NCBI GenBank assembly: GCA_019119645.1
Contig: DWWR01000065.1
Coordinates: forward strand, 1 to 64,000
Direction: 5' to 3'
DNA from: Anaerobutyricum faecale
GTDB lineage: Bacteria > Bacillota > Clostridia > Lachnospirales > Lachnospiraceae
Length of the DNA stretch: 64,000 nucleotides
The notes beneath the pieces are model-generated. The model was given only the letters and a program-made list of their open reading frames with translations. It did no database searches and had not been told where the DNA came from. A program made the position numbers and the translations under genes. Positions 16,253 through 26,568 of this stretch are shown here, piece by piece; within the stretch, counting starts at the first letter, position 1, and every line of letters begins with the position of its first letter.

Positions 16253-17254
16253 CTAGATCAAAATGTACGAATTGACTTCTCTCCCATTTTCCTCTTTCTT
16301 TATCTGCCGGATCTCTCCTCTGGCCTGCAGATATTCCAGATGTGCCAGGGTCTCCCCCACTGCAAACCATTTCTGCCTGTTCGGAGCGTCTTTCCAGGCT
16401 TTTCCGCGCATGGACCAGGTAAGTCCTCCGGCAATTTCATAACCGGTAGCTCCGGGATGTTCTTTTAATACCTGCATGATCTGCCCGAGACGCTTTTCAT
16501 GATGAGCGAGAATCTCTCCTACCCGGTCTTTGATCCTTTTATTGGCAAGACCCCGGTGAGCCGGAAGGGCCACCGCAATGTCAAATTCCAGCAGACGATC
16601 CAGGTTGTGCATGTACTGCTGCAGAGAATTATCCACTCCCGCCCACTTGGTGATATTTGGCGTAATATCAAAAAGCAGGTGATCGGCAAGAAACATGATT
16701 TTCTTGTCTCTGATATAAAAAATCATCTGACCCGGCGTATGTCCCGGCATAAACAGCGCGGTGAGAACGGTGTCTCCCACCCTCACCTCATCTCCTTCCC
16801 GGAGAGTTGTCACAGGAAATGTGGCGTCCGGCAGATAAATACTGGCGGGATTTGTCTTAATGGCATCCTGCAGTTCTTCCTCCGGGAATCCTTCCAGCCG
16901 GTACTGCTGATCAATCCGGCCAAGAAGATCCCCCTCTTTCATCCGGCGGTAATACTCATACTCTGTCTCTCCCATATAAATGGTGGTATCCGGATAATCG
17001 AAGGATGCTGCCAGACCGATATGATCAGAGTGCAGGTGAGTGATGAGCAGTTTTGTATGCTCCGGTGACACGCCAATCTCATGCAGTCCATCCATCAGTG
17101 CCCGGCGGCATTCCTCCATACGGAATCCGGTATCTATGACGGCACTTTCCCCGCCGTCCTTTATGACATAACAATTGAGATTCTTTAAAGGATTCCCTGT
17201 AAGTGGAACGTTGATTCTGTATATTTCCGGATTACTGTATATCAATTCTGCCAT
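16253..17254 (-). CDS. MBL-fold metallo-hydrolase with C-terminal winged-helix region
   Basis: A 333-residue hydrolase. The metallo-beta-lactamase core has the zinc-binding motif THLHSDHIG near residue 92, then MPGHTPGQ, ADHLLFD and the late His in LPAHRG. The C-terminal 90 residues (EILAHHEKRLGQIMQVLKEH, GATGYEIAGGL, ALHLEYLQARGEI) look like a winged-helix dimerisation segment seen in the LACTB2/RNase Z-like group. It is predicted to hydrolyse a small ester or thioester; the substrate is unknown. It precedes the LysR gene by 64 bp and is likely co-transcribed with it. Confidence 0.88.
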   Translation of the reverse strand: MAELIYSNPEIYRINVPLTGNPLKNLNCYVIKDGGESAVIDTGFRMEECRRALMDGLHEIGVSPEHTKLLITHLHSDHIGLAASFDYPDTTIYMGETEYEYYRRMKEGDLLGRIDQQYRLEGFPEEELQDAIKTNPASIYLPDATFPVTTLREGDEVRVGDTVLTALFMPGHTPGQMIFYIRDKKIMFLADHLLFDITPNITKWAGVDNSLQQYMHNLDRLLEFDIAVALPAHRGLANKRIKDRVGEILAHHEKRLGQIMQVLKEHPGATGYEIAGGLTWSMRGKAWKDAPNRQKWFAVGETLAHLEYLQARGEIRQIKKEENGREVNSYILI

Positions 17255-17325
17255 GTTTTGTTCTCTGTCCTTTCTCTTTTATTGCTTTTCTCACATCAAT
17301 TCTTTTTAAACATAGCATAATTTTA

Positions 17326-17364
17326 GAGCCGCTGCAATGCTGTCCGTCCAGATTGCATCGGCTC
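17326..17364. terminator. Hairpin downstream of the V-ATPase operon
   Basis: A 13-bp stem with one mismatch (GAGCCG-TGCAAT and complement) around a 13-base loop, about 60 nt after the subunit D stop. The following T-run is weak (TAAAATTATG on the minus strand), so it may end transcription poorly. Confidence 0.5.
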
Positions 17365-17420
17365 CCTGTTATTTGCCCCTCTGAGGGCTGATGTTTTATA
17401 ATTTATTTCTTCATTTTAAT

Positions 17421-18041
17421 TTATTCCTTCATTTTCATCCGCTTGATCACTTTCAGCCTGGTAAACTCTTCTCTGTCCTTCTCCTCCAGCGCGTTGGTGA
17501 TCGTATAAACCAGCGATGTGTACATTGGAATCGTAATATTCTGCAGCGCGTTGGCGCGCTTCTGGGTCTTTTTAATATTGGTGGCCAGACGGTAAGCCGC
17601 GTTCTCCACCATAGACAGTTTGATGGTCAGATCTTTCACCTTTCGAAACGCCTCTTTTGCCACATCAATGGATTCATGGGTTGTGCTGAACGCATAGGTA
17701 GGCATGCCTGCGTCCGGCGTGTATTTCACATGGGGGATCTCCGTTCCCATGATACTGCGCACCTGGATGGTGATGGAATTTTCAATGGGAACCGTGTAGG
17801 CCAGCTGTTCCACCATGCTGATGCCGTTTTCGATATTGGCTCTCTGAAGGCACTGATAGGCATAGGTAAACGTGGAATCTATCTCCTCCTGGATGCTCCT
17901 TGCCTCGTCGATCAGATCCATCAGCTCCCGGATGAGGATATTTCTCTTCCGGTCCATAAGATCATAGCCCTGTCTGGCAAGGGCCAGCGAATTCTTTGCC
18001 AGCATCAGATTACCTTTGGTGGGAAATGTACGTGGATCCAT
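17421..18041 (-). CDS. ntpD: V-type ATP synthase subunit D
   Basis: A 206-residue central-stalk subunit. It begins MDPRTFPTKGNLMLAKNSLA and is mainly two long helices, LARQGYDLMDRKRNILIREL at the N-terminal side and RRVNAL-like KKTQKRANALQNI at the C-terminal side. That is the family pattern for the rotor shaft. It turns inside the A3B3 hexamer and passes rotation to the c ring. The start has AAAGGAGG a few bases upstream, and the gene follows subunit B by 12 bp. It is the last gene of the nine-gene operon. Confidence 0.96.
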   Translation of the reverse strand: MDPRTFPTKGNLMLAKNSLALARQGYDLMDRKRNILIRELMDLIDEARSIQEEIDSTFTYAYQCLQRANIENGISMVEQLAYTVPIENSITIQVRSIMGTEIPHVKYTPDAGMPTYAFSTTHESIDVAKEAFRKVKDLTIKLSMVENAAYRLATNIKKTQKRANALQNITIPMYTSLVYTITNALEEKDREEFTRLKVIKRMKMKE

Positions 18042-18053
18042 AAAATCCCTCCT

Positions 18054-19439
18054 TTACTCTTCCGGCGCCGGTTTGTAGTATTTATCAAGAAGCTTTGTAT
18101 CCACCCGGTCCAGTTCCTCCCGCGGCAGTTTTCCGAGAAGCTCCCATCCAAGATCCAGGGTTTCTTCCATGCTTCGGTTTTCTTCCGGTCCCTGGCCGAT
18201 ATATCTTTCCTCAAATTCTTTTCCGAATTCCAGATATTTTTTATCAATGGGCGACAGCTCATCCTCACCGATGACGGAGGCCAGATTTCTGGCGTCTCCC
18301 ACTTTGGCGTAAGCGGAGAAAAGCTGATTGGCCAGATCCTGATGGTCTTCCCTGGTATATCCCTCGCCGATGCCGTCTTTCATCAGACGGGACAGGGACG
18401 GCAGGATATTGATCGGCGGATAAATGGATTGGCCGTTTAACGGACGATCCAGCACGATCTGTCCCTCAGTGATATAACCGGTCAGATCGGGAATCGGGTG
18501 CGTGATATCATCGTTCGGCATGGTGAGAATCGGCAGCTGGGTCACAGAACCATCCACACCCCGCACGATGCCTGCCCGCTCATAGATGGCGGCCAGCTCA
18601 CTGTACAGATACCCCGGGAAACCTTTCCGGCTGGGAATCTCTCCCTTGGAGGAGGATACCTCACGCATGGCCTCGGCAAAGGATGTCATATCCGTCAGAA
18701 TGACGAGGATATGCATGTGCTGTTCAAAGGCCAGATATTCCGCGACGGTCAGAGCCACCTTCGGCGTGATGAGACGTTCCACCACCGGATCGTTGGCCAG
18801 GTTTAAAAACATCGCCACATGGTCCGCCACGCCGCTTTCCTCAAAGGTCTGCCGGAAGAAATCCGCCACGTCATGTTTAACGCCCATGGCGGCAAATACG
18901 ATGGCAAACTCCTCATCGGAGTCTTCCCCCAGAGACGCCTGTTTTACAATCTGGGCAGCCAGCTGATCGTGGGGCAGACCGTTGCCGGAAAAGATCGGCA
19001 GCTTCTGTCCCCGGATCAGGGTGGTCAGTCCGTCGATGGCGGAGATTCCGGTGTGAATATAGTTTCTCGGGTATTCCCGGCAGACCGGGTTTAACGGCAG
19101 ACCATTGACATCTCTCTTCAGGGTGGAGACAATGGGGCCCAGGTCATCGATGGGCTGTCCGATACCGTTGAAGGTCCGCCCCAGCATATCCGGAGACAGC
19201 GCGATCTCCATGGGATGACCGGTCAGTTTTGTGTGGGTGTTGGTCAGAGACATATTTTCTGTCCCCTCAAACACCTGAATGACTGCCTTATCTTCATAAA
19301 GTTCCACAATTCGTCCGATTTTTCTCTCGGAGCCATCTATGACAAATTCAACGATCTCGTCAAAAAACGCATCCTGCACGCCTTCCAGCACGACCAGAGG
19401 GCCATTGATACTGCTTAATCCTAAATATTCAATTGACAT
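18054..19439 (-). CDS. ntpB: V-type ATP synthase subunit B (regulatory)
   Basis: A 461-residue non-catalytic subunit of the soluble A3B3 head. It starts MSIEYLGLSSINGPLVVLEG and carries the nucleotide-like but degenerate loop FSGNGLPHDQLAAQI where subunit A has the P-loop. SRKGFPGYLYSELAAIYERAG and GSVTQLPILTMPNDDITHPIPD are the family signatures. Length equals that of known B subunits. It sits between A and D with gaps of 12 bp each. The start has AAGGAGG at seven bases. Confidence 0.97.
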   Translation of the reverse strand: MSIEYLGLSSINGPLVVLEGVQDAFFDEIVEFVIDGSERKIGRIVELYEDKAVIQVFEGTENMSLTNTHTKLTGHPMEIALSPDMLGRTFNGIGQPIDDLGPIVSTLKRDVNGLPLNPVCREYPRNYIHTGISAIDGLTTLIRGQKLPIFSGNGLPHDQLAAQIVKQASLGEDSDEEFAIVFAAMGVKHDVADFFRQTFEESGVADHVAMFLNLANDPVVERLITPKVALTVAEYLAFEQHMHILVILTDMTSFAEAMREVSSSKGEIPSRKGFPGYLYSELAAIYERAGIVRGVDGSVTQLPILTMPNDDITHPIPDLTGYITEGQIVLDRPLNGQSIYPPINILPSLSRLMKDGIGEGYTREDHQDLANQLFSAYAKVGDARNLASVIGEDELSPIDKKYLEFGKEFEERYIGQGPEENRSMEETLDLGWELLGKLPREELDRVDTKLLDKYYKPAPEE

Positions 19440-19451
19440 ACCGGTCCCTCC

Positions 19452-21210
<1,759 letters not shown>

Positions 21211-21218
<8 letters not shown>

Positions 21219-21795
21219 CGCCGTCACCTCCCAGTAAAAACTTCTCATACTCATCCCGCAGCTGTGTCAGGAAAGAATGATCGATCAGAATATTCCGGCT
21301 GTGGATCACTGCCCGCACTCCCCCGATGAAATCCTCTTTACTGATCGTCAGAGACACACCGGTCATCGCTTCCAGCTCCCCGCGTTTTCCCTCATCAGAT
21401 GCGTTAATGTATATGGTCACCAGATCATCACCGGCGTATTTCTCGGCCTGCCGGATACATTTCACCAGAAATTCATCATATTCTTTTGTCTTCATATATG
21501 CATCGACCATCTGTCTGGCCTCATGAAATATCTTATCCTTAAGCTCCTGCTGTACTTTTCCCCGTCGTCTCTTCTGCTCCAGCTGATACTTTGCCCTGGT
21601 CTGATTCAATGCCAGTTTCGCCTTTGTTTTTTCTTCCATGATCCGGAGCTTCGACTGATGCATCGCCTCTTTTTTATGGTCCGCCAGTTCTTTCTCCAGC
21701 ATCTCCCGGTGGGAATCTATGATGGCGTTTCCCTCCGCCCGGGCCTGCTCCATGGACGAGGTCTGCAGATGCGCAATTTTTTCTTCCAAAGTCAA
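21211..21795 (-). CDS. ntpE: V-type ATP synthase subunit E
   Basis: A 194-residue peripheral-stalk subunit. The N-terminal 100 residues are a long charged coiled coil (ARAEGNAIIDSHREMLEKEL, KKEAMHQSKLRIMEEKTKAK). The C-terminal half is globular (LVKCIRQAEKYAGDDLVTIY, TISKEDFIGGVRAV, IDHSFLTQLRDEYEKFLLGG). This two-part form is the stator subunit E. The start is TTG at 21795, eight bases after AAGGAGG. The stop overlaps subunit A by eight bases. It pairs with the small coiled-coil subunit at the start of the operon. Confidence 0.94.
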
Positions 21796-21844
21796 GAGGA
21801 ATCCCTCCTTATCGTTTAAAATGTATGAGGATACATCCCCGTTT

Positions 21845-22153
21845 TCACAGCTTCAGCCCGATGGCTTCAGTGATATAGGATGTGATAAAGTCTTTCTTCC
21901 TTCCGGTTCCGTGCCGGTCCGGTATCTCCACCAGCAGCGGTAATTTCCGCTCCAGACGAAAGGTATCAATGATATCCGGAAACTCCCTTCCGAACTTTTC
22001 CGTCAGCAGAACGATACCGACACTTTTGTCCGCCAGCACACTTTCCAGCGCTTCCCGGAGTTCTTCTCTCTCATGGACAACCACGCCGTCCACGCCTGCC
22101 AGACGCATACCTGTATATGTGTCCACGTTATCGCTGATGAGATACATTTTCAT
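21845..22153 (-). CDS. ntpG: V-type ATP synthase subunit F
   Basis: A 102-residue protein (MKMYLISDNVDTYTGMRLAG, VVVHEREELREALESVLADK, VGIVLLTEKFGREFPDIIDT) with the small Rossmann-like fold of subunit F, which joins D in the rotor. The start at 22153 is set by AAGGAGG eight bases before it. A longer open frame runs upstream for another 90 codons but consists of the repeat and hairpin sequence between K and F and is rejected. Unlike the other genes, it is separated from K by about 260 bp. Confidence 0.93.
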   Translation of the reverse strand: MKMYLISDNVDTYTGMRLAGVDGVVVHEREELREALESVLADKSVGIVLLTEKFGREFPDIIDTFRLERKLPLLVEIPDRHGTGRKKDFITSYITEAIGLKL

Positions 22154-22169
22154 AGATATCGCCTCCTTC

Positions 22170-22357
22170 GTGCTCCCGCAATCCTCCCCACATTCGCATT
22201 CCCGCACTTCGTGCTCCATGCTCATGTGGGGGCGGCTCTGTTCCGCCTGCTTCCATATACTGTAACACCTCGGATTGCTCCGCACTCTGTGCTCCCGCAA
22301 TCCTTCCCACATTCGCATTCCCGCACTTCGTGCTCCATGCTCATGCGGGAGCGGCTC
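22170..22357. repeat. Two 69-base direct repeats inside the V-ATPase operon
   Basis: Copies at 22170-22238 and 22289-22357 agree at 66 of 69 bases with a 119-base period. Each holds internal dyads (CCCACAT with ATGTGGG; CCGCA with TGCGG). The 9-base TGTAACACC at 22261 and its complement at 22409 bracket the second copy. It is non-coding and lies between genes K and F. Confidence 0.85.
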
Positions 22358-22407
22358 CCAAAGTCCTGCTTTTTCACGCCAGCGTGAAAGCATGACTTTC
22401 TGGAGCC
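22354..22407 (-). promoter_or_regulatory. Strong stem-loop between V-ATPase K and F genes
   Basis: A stem of about 24 bp with small mismatches (GGCTCC...AAAGTC...TTCACGC and complement) with a minimal loop begins six bases after the K stop. It lacks a long T-run, so it may be an mRNA processing or stability element rather than a terminator. It would raise the amount of K message over downstream genes. Confidence 0.6.
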
Positions 22408-22412
22408 TGGTG

Positions 22413-22850
22413 TTACAGATTACCAAGGATCATAAAGGAGATGATCAGACCGTACAGGCAGACACCTTCCGCCAGGCCTACGAAAATCAGCGATTTACCA
22501 AGGATGCTGGAATCTTCGCTCAGGGCTCCTAAAGCTGCACTGGCCGCGCTGGCCACAGCGATTCCGCCGCCGATACAGGAAAGACCAGTTACCAGGGCCG
22601 CCGCCAGATATCCAAGACCGGTGGCAAGGCCTGCGGAGGATGCGGCTGCTGTCTCTGCGGCTTCTACCGGATGTCCGCTGAACATCACCGCCATGGCGAT
22701 GAGCAGGGTTCCAAAGAAGAATACCGTGTTGACGCCCAGCGTCCGTTTATAACGTTTTTTACATTTCTCTCCCAGATAAAAATAACAAAACGGAAGAACA
22801 ATACTTAAGAGTAAGGCTGCGATTAATACGATCTTAGTTGCTACTGTCAT
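22413..22850 (-). CDS. ntpK: V-type ATP synthase subunit K (membrane rotor c-like subunit)
   Basis: A 145-residue hydrophobic protein with four predicted helices. The first is ATKIVLIAALLLSIVLPFCY. The second, VFFFGTLLIAMAVMFSG followed by HPVEAAETA, looks like a signal-type segment. The last two (GYLAAALVTGLSCIGGGIAV and FVGLAEGVCLYGLIISFMIL) are the c-subunit hairpin, with the ion-carrying Glu in GLAEG. It forms the membrane rotor ring. The start at 22850 is set by AGGAGG at nine bases; a longer ORF from 22943 overlaps subunit I. The Q/T residues of the Enterococcus Na+ site are not obvious, so the ion cannot be named. It is needed in about ten copies per complex. Confidence 0.93.
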   Translation of the reverse strand: MTVATKIVLIAALLLSIVLPFCYFYLGEKCKKRYKRTLGVNTVFFFGTLLIAMAVMFSGHPVEAAETAAASSAGLATGLGYLAAALVTGLSCIGGGIAVASAASAALGALSEDSSILGKSLIFVGLAEGVCLYGLIISFMILGNL

Positions 22851-22863
22851 GATATAGGACCTC

Positions 22864-24804
22864 CTACTTTTTATTGGTTTTCTTATTGGTATATGGAGTA
22901 AAGGCATGGCCGCTGCCTTTGTAAAAACGGCTGAACATTTCATAATATTCCAGTCTCAGCACCTGGATGCCGACGATCAGTCCCTCAAATCCGCAGACAA
23001 AGAGGTTGCCGAAGATCACACCGATCCAGTTGGGATTACCGCTTTCCGCTCCTGCCAGCTGCAGCACCACTTCCATGATGGCGGCATGGCTGACGGCAAA
23101 CGCCCCGATACGGATGAAGGATATGGTGTTAGAAAAATAGCTGAGCAATGTCTCAAACATTTCAAAAAAACCTTCCACCAGAAACATTGCTTTGCTCTCT
23201 TCCATTTTTCCGGTCTGCCTCCGTATGAGACGGGTCAGCGGCTCCTTAAATAAAATGAGCAGGAGCGGAATCCCGAACATCACTGCCATGACGATTCCCG
23301 CCGGCAGCGGATTGCCTGTTAAGAACAAAACAATCGTAACTACAACCGCCACATAAAAGACAAGTCCCGCCACCCCGTTGGCATCGAACCAGGCGCCGCC
23401 GATATCTTTATCCCGCAGAGCGTTGATGATATGGAGCACCATGGCCAAAATGATCAGAAACATTCCAAAGGCCACCGCCACCACAAACACCGTGTTAAGC
23501 TTTCCCAGGAAAGGCAGCGTGGTCATGTTGTCGATGGGCCGGATCCAAAGGGGTTTTATGATATTTTCAAATCCAAAGATACTGCCGAATACAAAACCAA
23601 AAATCGTGGAGAACACTCCCGCCGTGGCGATGATACCTGCCAGCGGCGCTTTCTTAAAATGATAAATCAGAGCCCCTCCGATGAGCAGGAGGAGTCCCTG
23701 CCCCACATCGCCGAACATGATACCAAAGATCAGAGAGTAAGTAATCCCTACAAACAGAGTCGGGTCCAGTTCATTGTGAGCCGGAAGTCCGTACATCTGC
23801 ACAAACATTTCAAAAGGTTTGAAAAGTTTTGGATTCTCCAGTTTCGTCGGCGGCTCGCCAAAATAGGCGTCATGATCGTCTTCCACCACCACAAAAACCT
23901 TATCATCGTCCTGAATCTCCTTTTCAAACTTTTCCACATCGTCCTCCGCCATCCATCCGCAGAGAATATAGTAATCTTCCTTATTATCTTCCATGCGGGC
24001 CGCCAGTTTGCGGACATCAAAGTTATTGGACAGCTCTTCCAGACGATTTCTGGCGGCAATGAGCTGCGGGGCTCTGTTCTGAAGCATTTCCCCCGCCTGT
24101 TTATCCAGATCGTCAAGCTCCCGGGCAATCTTATCCGCCTCCCTGTCCAGAGAGCGGTAAGCCTGCTCCGGTGTCCCCTCGAATTCATCTTTCAGCTCGA
24201 TTTTCTCAAAATGCAGAGACCGGAATACAGCATCCACTTTCTGGGACTCTGCCGGCGCCACAAAATACGCGCCGTACACATAGCTGTCATCCCGCTGGCC
24301 CTCCACAAAAATCGCACCCAGATCGTCCATCAGATATTTTTGCATTTTCTGATAAAATTCAACGGCAATGCGCCCGAAGCGATAGACGATATATTTATAA
24401 TGAAGTACTTTATGCAGATTGCAGTCCAGAGGACGGAAAGGAGCGATCACCCGCTGTTTTGCCCGGATCTCATCGCTGCGTTTTTTTAATTTTTCTTTTT
24501 TCTCCTGCACAGACTGATAGTCTTCTCCTGCCTTCCGCACCACCTCAAACATATCGTCAAGGCCCATGGATGTATCCGGCTCCACACTTTCCGCATCGGG
24601 AAGATACCCGACATATTCCTCCGCTTTTTTGAGAACATCGCGGTAAGGATTGATCTCCATAAAGGGCCTCAGATTATCCACGGTCTTAAGCTCTGACAGA
24701 GCCGATTCCAACTGTATCTCGTATCGGGAAAGATACAGATCCGTCACCCGGTCAATATCATTCCGGGGCCCGGATATATTTACAAACTTCATCTTTACAA
24801 TCAT
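22864..24804 (-). CDS. ntpI: V-type ATP synthase subunit I (membrane stator, a-like)
   Basis: A 646-residue subunit. The N-terminal half is hydrophilic and coiled coil (about residues 90-270) and binds the peripheral stalks. The C-terminal half has about seven to eight helices, beginning near DPTLFVGITYSLIFGIMFGD, and forms the ion path; the Arg in the SNTISFIRIGAF helix is the essential rotor-facing arginine. The start at 24804 has GGGAGG at nine bases, and its ATGA overlaps the stop of subunit C. Length is normal for the family. Confidence 0.96.
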   Translation of the reverse strand: MIVKMKFVNISGPRNDIDRVTDLYLSRYEIQLESALSELKTVDNLRPFMEINPYRDVLKKAEEYVGYLPDAESVEPDTSMGLDDMFEVVRKAGEDYQSVQEKKEKLKKRSDEIRAKQRVIAPFRPLDCNLHKVLHYKYIVYRFGRIAVEFYQKMQKYLMDDLGAIFVEGQRDDSYVYGAYFVAPAESQKVDAVFRSLHFEKIELKDEFEGTPEQAYRSLDREADKIARELDDLDKQAGEMLQNRAPQLIAARNRLEELSNNFDVRKLAARMEDNKEDYYILCGWMAEDDVEKFEKEIQDDDKVFVVVEDDHDAYFGEPPTKLENPKLFKPFEMFVQMYGLPAHNELDPTLFVGITYSLIFGIMFGDVGQGLLLLIGGALIYHFKKAPLAGIIATAGVFSTIFGFVFGSIFGFENIIKPLWIRPIDNMTTLPFLGKLNTVFVVAVAFGMFLIILAMVLHIINALRDKDIGGAWFDANGVAGLVFYVAVVVTIVLFLTGNPLPAGIVMAVMFGIPLLLILFKEPLTRLIRRQTGKMEESKAMFLVEGFFEMFETLLSYFSNTISFIRIGAFAVSHAAIMEVVLQLAGAESGNPNWIGVIFGNLFVCGFEGLIVGIQVLRLEYYEMFSRFYKGSGHAFTPYTNKKTNKK

Positions 24805-25847
24805 TGTGTTCTACCTCCCACGTATGCCAGCGTCTCGCCAGGGCTCAGACTGTACCTTACACATTCCATGGCTGTCGTCAGCTTATTGATTTCTTCCTCT
24901 TTCAGGAAGAGATACGTGTTCACCGCCGCAATGGAGTAGGGGTTCCGCCTTCGGTCCACAGTATACAGGTAATGCAGACAGTCCGCATACATCTGTTCGA
25001 TGGTCAGATTCTGGTGGAAATTATAATGGCGGGCGTAGGTTGTTTTGTCCACCACCGCCTGAAATTCATTGAGTCCCGGCGCTTCCACCATCTCTTTGAC
25101 ACTGTCCGTGGACAGCTTATAATGAATGGGAATCAGCAGCAGATAAATATCGGCGGGCTTCATATTATAGTATTTCTTCGCCCTGTAAATCCACTGCATG
25201 TTCAGCATATCAATCTTGGAACCGCAGTCTCTCATAAAAAGCTCCAGATCTCCTTTTTTTAACACTTTCTTTTGTTCCTTCCATATAGAAGTAAAATAAT
25301 AGAGATTCAATGTCAGGTCATAATCATAAAGCGTCACGTTCTGCGAATCCTTCAGCTTATTCAGCGGCTCATAATACTCCGTTCCCTTTAAATTCTCCAC
25401 CAGCTCATCCGTAGTCCGGGACGTGATCAGCTTCTCAATAGAAATCTGGGAATACCGGTCAAAAAACGGCTGTTTGTATGCCAGGTCAAACGGCTGTTTA
25501 TAACGATTTATGACGATCCTCAGACAATAATTGATCAGATCGATCTCATAAGATTTCATGATCAGCTTCATAAATCGTCTCTGCTTCTGTCCGCTGAACC
25601 TGTAGAGTTTTGTATAATCATGATACAGCGACTGCACCAGAACCTTCTCGATATTTCCCCGGTGGATCTGCTCCTCCTCCAGCGTGTCAAGCACATCGGC
25701 ATACGCTGTATTTTTTTTCAGATATTCCACAATTTCCGGCACACTTCCAAGACCGGCAATGATCTCAAACTGTTTTGGTTTGAGCAGCTTGCCCTCCATG
25801 GCCCGTACCTTGGTCACGATCCCGCTGTAAGCAAGTAAATTTCCCAT
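24801..25847 (-). CDS. ntpC: V-type ATP synthase subunit C
   Basis: A 348-residue helical subunit (V0D/AC39 type) that connects the soluble head rotor to the K ring. Family signs are LAYSGIVTKVRAMEGKLL at the N-terminus, the PEIVEYLKKNTAYADVLD segment, the repeating QKRRFMKLIMKSYEIDLINY helices and the closing SIAAVNTYLFLKEEEINKLT block. The start at 25847 uses GAGGTG from the end of the previous gene, three bases after that gene's stop. The stop overlaps subunit I by four bases. Confidence 0.95.
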   Translation of the reverse strand: MGNLLAYSGIVTKVRAMEGKLLKPKQFEIIAGLGSVPEIVEYLKKNTAYADVLDTLEEEQIHRGNIEKVLVQSLYHDYTKLYRFSGQKQRRFMKLIMKSYEIDLINYCLRIVINRYKQPFDLAYKQPFFDRYSQISIEKLITSRTTDELVENLKGTEYYEPLNKLKDSQNVTLYDYDLTLNLYYFTSIWKEQKKVLKKGDLELFMRDCGSKIDMLNMQWIYRAKKYYNMKPADIYLLLIPIHYKLSTDSVKEMVEAPGLNEFQAVVDKTTYARHYNFHQNLTIEQMYADCLHYLYTVDRRRNPYSIAAVNTYLFLKEEEINKLTTAMECVRYSLSPGETLAYVGGRTQ

Positions 25848-25850
25848 AGG

Positions 25851-26162
25851 CTACACCTCGGTAATCCGTTTTAAAATATTCCTGGCATACTCCGTATGCC
25901 GCTCCGAGTACTCCTGACGCAGAGCCTGAATCTCTCTGCCGCCGGCGCCATTCCCGCCGTCAAGAATCTCCGAGGAATCCCGGTCCAGTTTATCACGGAT
26001 GGCCTGGATACGTTCCCGGGTCTTCTCAGAAAGCTCCGCATCAAAATTCCGGCGCTTCTCGTCATATTCTTTGTCCAGAACCGCCTTTTCCTCCTCGGCG
26101 TGTTCCACAATGGAAGACGCAGTCTCCTCAATTTCTGTCAGTCTGTTGATGATTGAGTCCAT
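25851..26162 (-). CDS. ntpF: V-type ATP synthase small coiled-coil subunit (G/H type)
   Basis: A 103-residue protein that is almost wholly coiled coil (INRLTEIEETASSIVEHAEE, DKEYDEKRRNFDAELSEKT). It forms the peripheral stalk with subunit E. The ATG at 26162 follows AGGAGGG by five bases; an earlier in-frame ATG at 26180 overlaps that ribosome site. A GGNGAGG loop near residue 75 interrupts the helix. It is first gene of the operon, downstream of a good promoter, and its stop is three bases from the subunit C start. Confidence 0.88.
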   Translation of the reverse strand: MDSIINRLTEIEETASSIVEHAEEEKAVLDKEYDEKRRNFDAELSEKTRERIQAIRDKLDRDSSEILDGGNGAGGREIQALRQEYSERHTEYARNILKRITEV

Positions 26163-26303
26163 AGCAACCCTCCTGTTCATGACAATATTGTGTTTTTGAA
26201 TAACATATTCTATTCATAAATAGACACAAATAGCCCTGCGCCGTCCCGCGAACGCAAGGTAAAAATAACCAAATTCATACTAAAAAATATTCCAACTTTC
26301 GTT

Positions 26304-26332
26304 AGTATAGCACAATTTATTTGAAACCACAA
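26304..26332 (-). promoter_or_regulatory. Promoter of the V-type ATPase operon
   Basis: On the minus strand TTGTGG (26327-26332), 17 bp, TATACT (26304-26309) with an extended TGC just before the -10. The leader to the first gene is about 135 nt. The rest of the 26163-26568 gap holds only this promoter and the proS terminator. Confidence 0.78.
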
Positions 26333-26404
26333 CAGAGGAAATTCTTTCAATACCTAAGAACCGGCAAAGAATAAAAGGCCTCGTCCAATGAAATATTTCA
26401 TAAA

Positions 26405-26493
26405 ATAAAAAAACTGCCGCAAAAGCAAACTGCATAAAATATCAAATGTATTTCTGATATTTTTACAGACAGCATGCTTTGCAGCAGTCTTTT
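26405..26493 (-). terminator. Intrinsic terminator of proS
   Basis: A stem of about 14 bp (ACTGC-GCAAAGCA and complement) with a long AT-rich loop, then seven T on the minus strand. It lies about 80 nt after the proS stop. Confidence 0.78.
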
Positions 26494-26568
26494 ATTCTTT
26501 ATCTGTTGTAAATCGTATTCCCGCCGAGGGAGACGATTCCTTTCCTCGTCTTCAGAGACAGCTTCTGT

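Noticed and set aside
22154..22426. Open frame extending subunit F upstream by about 90 codons
   Set aside because: The extra part is translated repeat and hairpin DNA, and AGGAGG lies eight bases before the ATG at 22153.
23431..24489. Long plus-strand open frames opposite V-ATPase, panC, metK and lacZ genes
   Set aside because: They mirror GC-rich codon positions of the real minus-strand genes, lack ribosome sites and have no recognisable domains.
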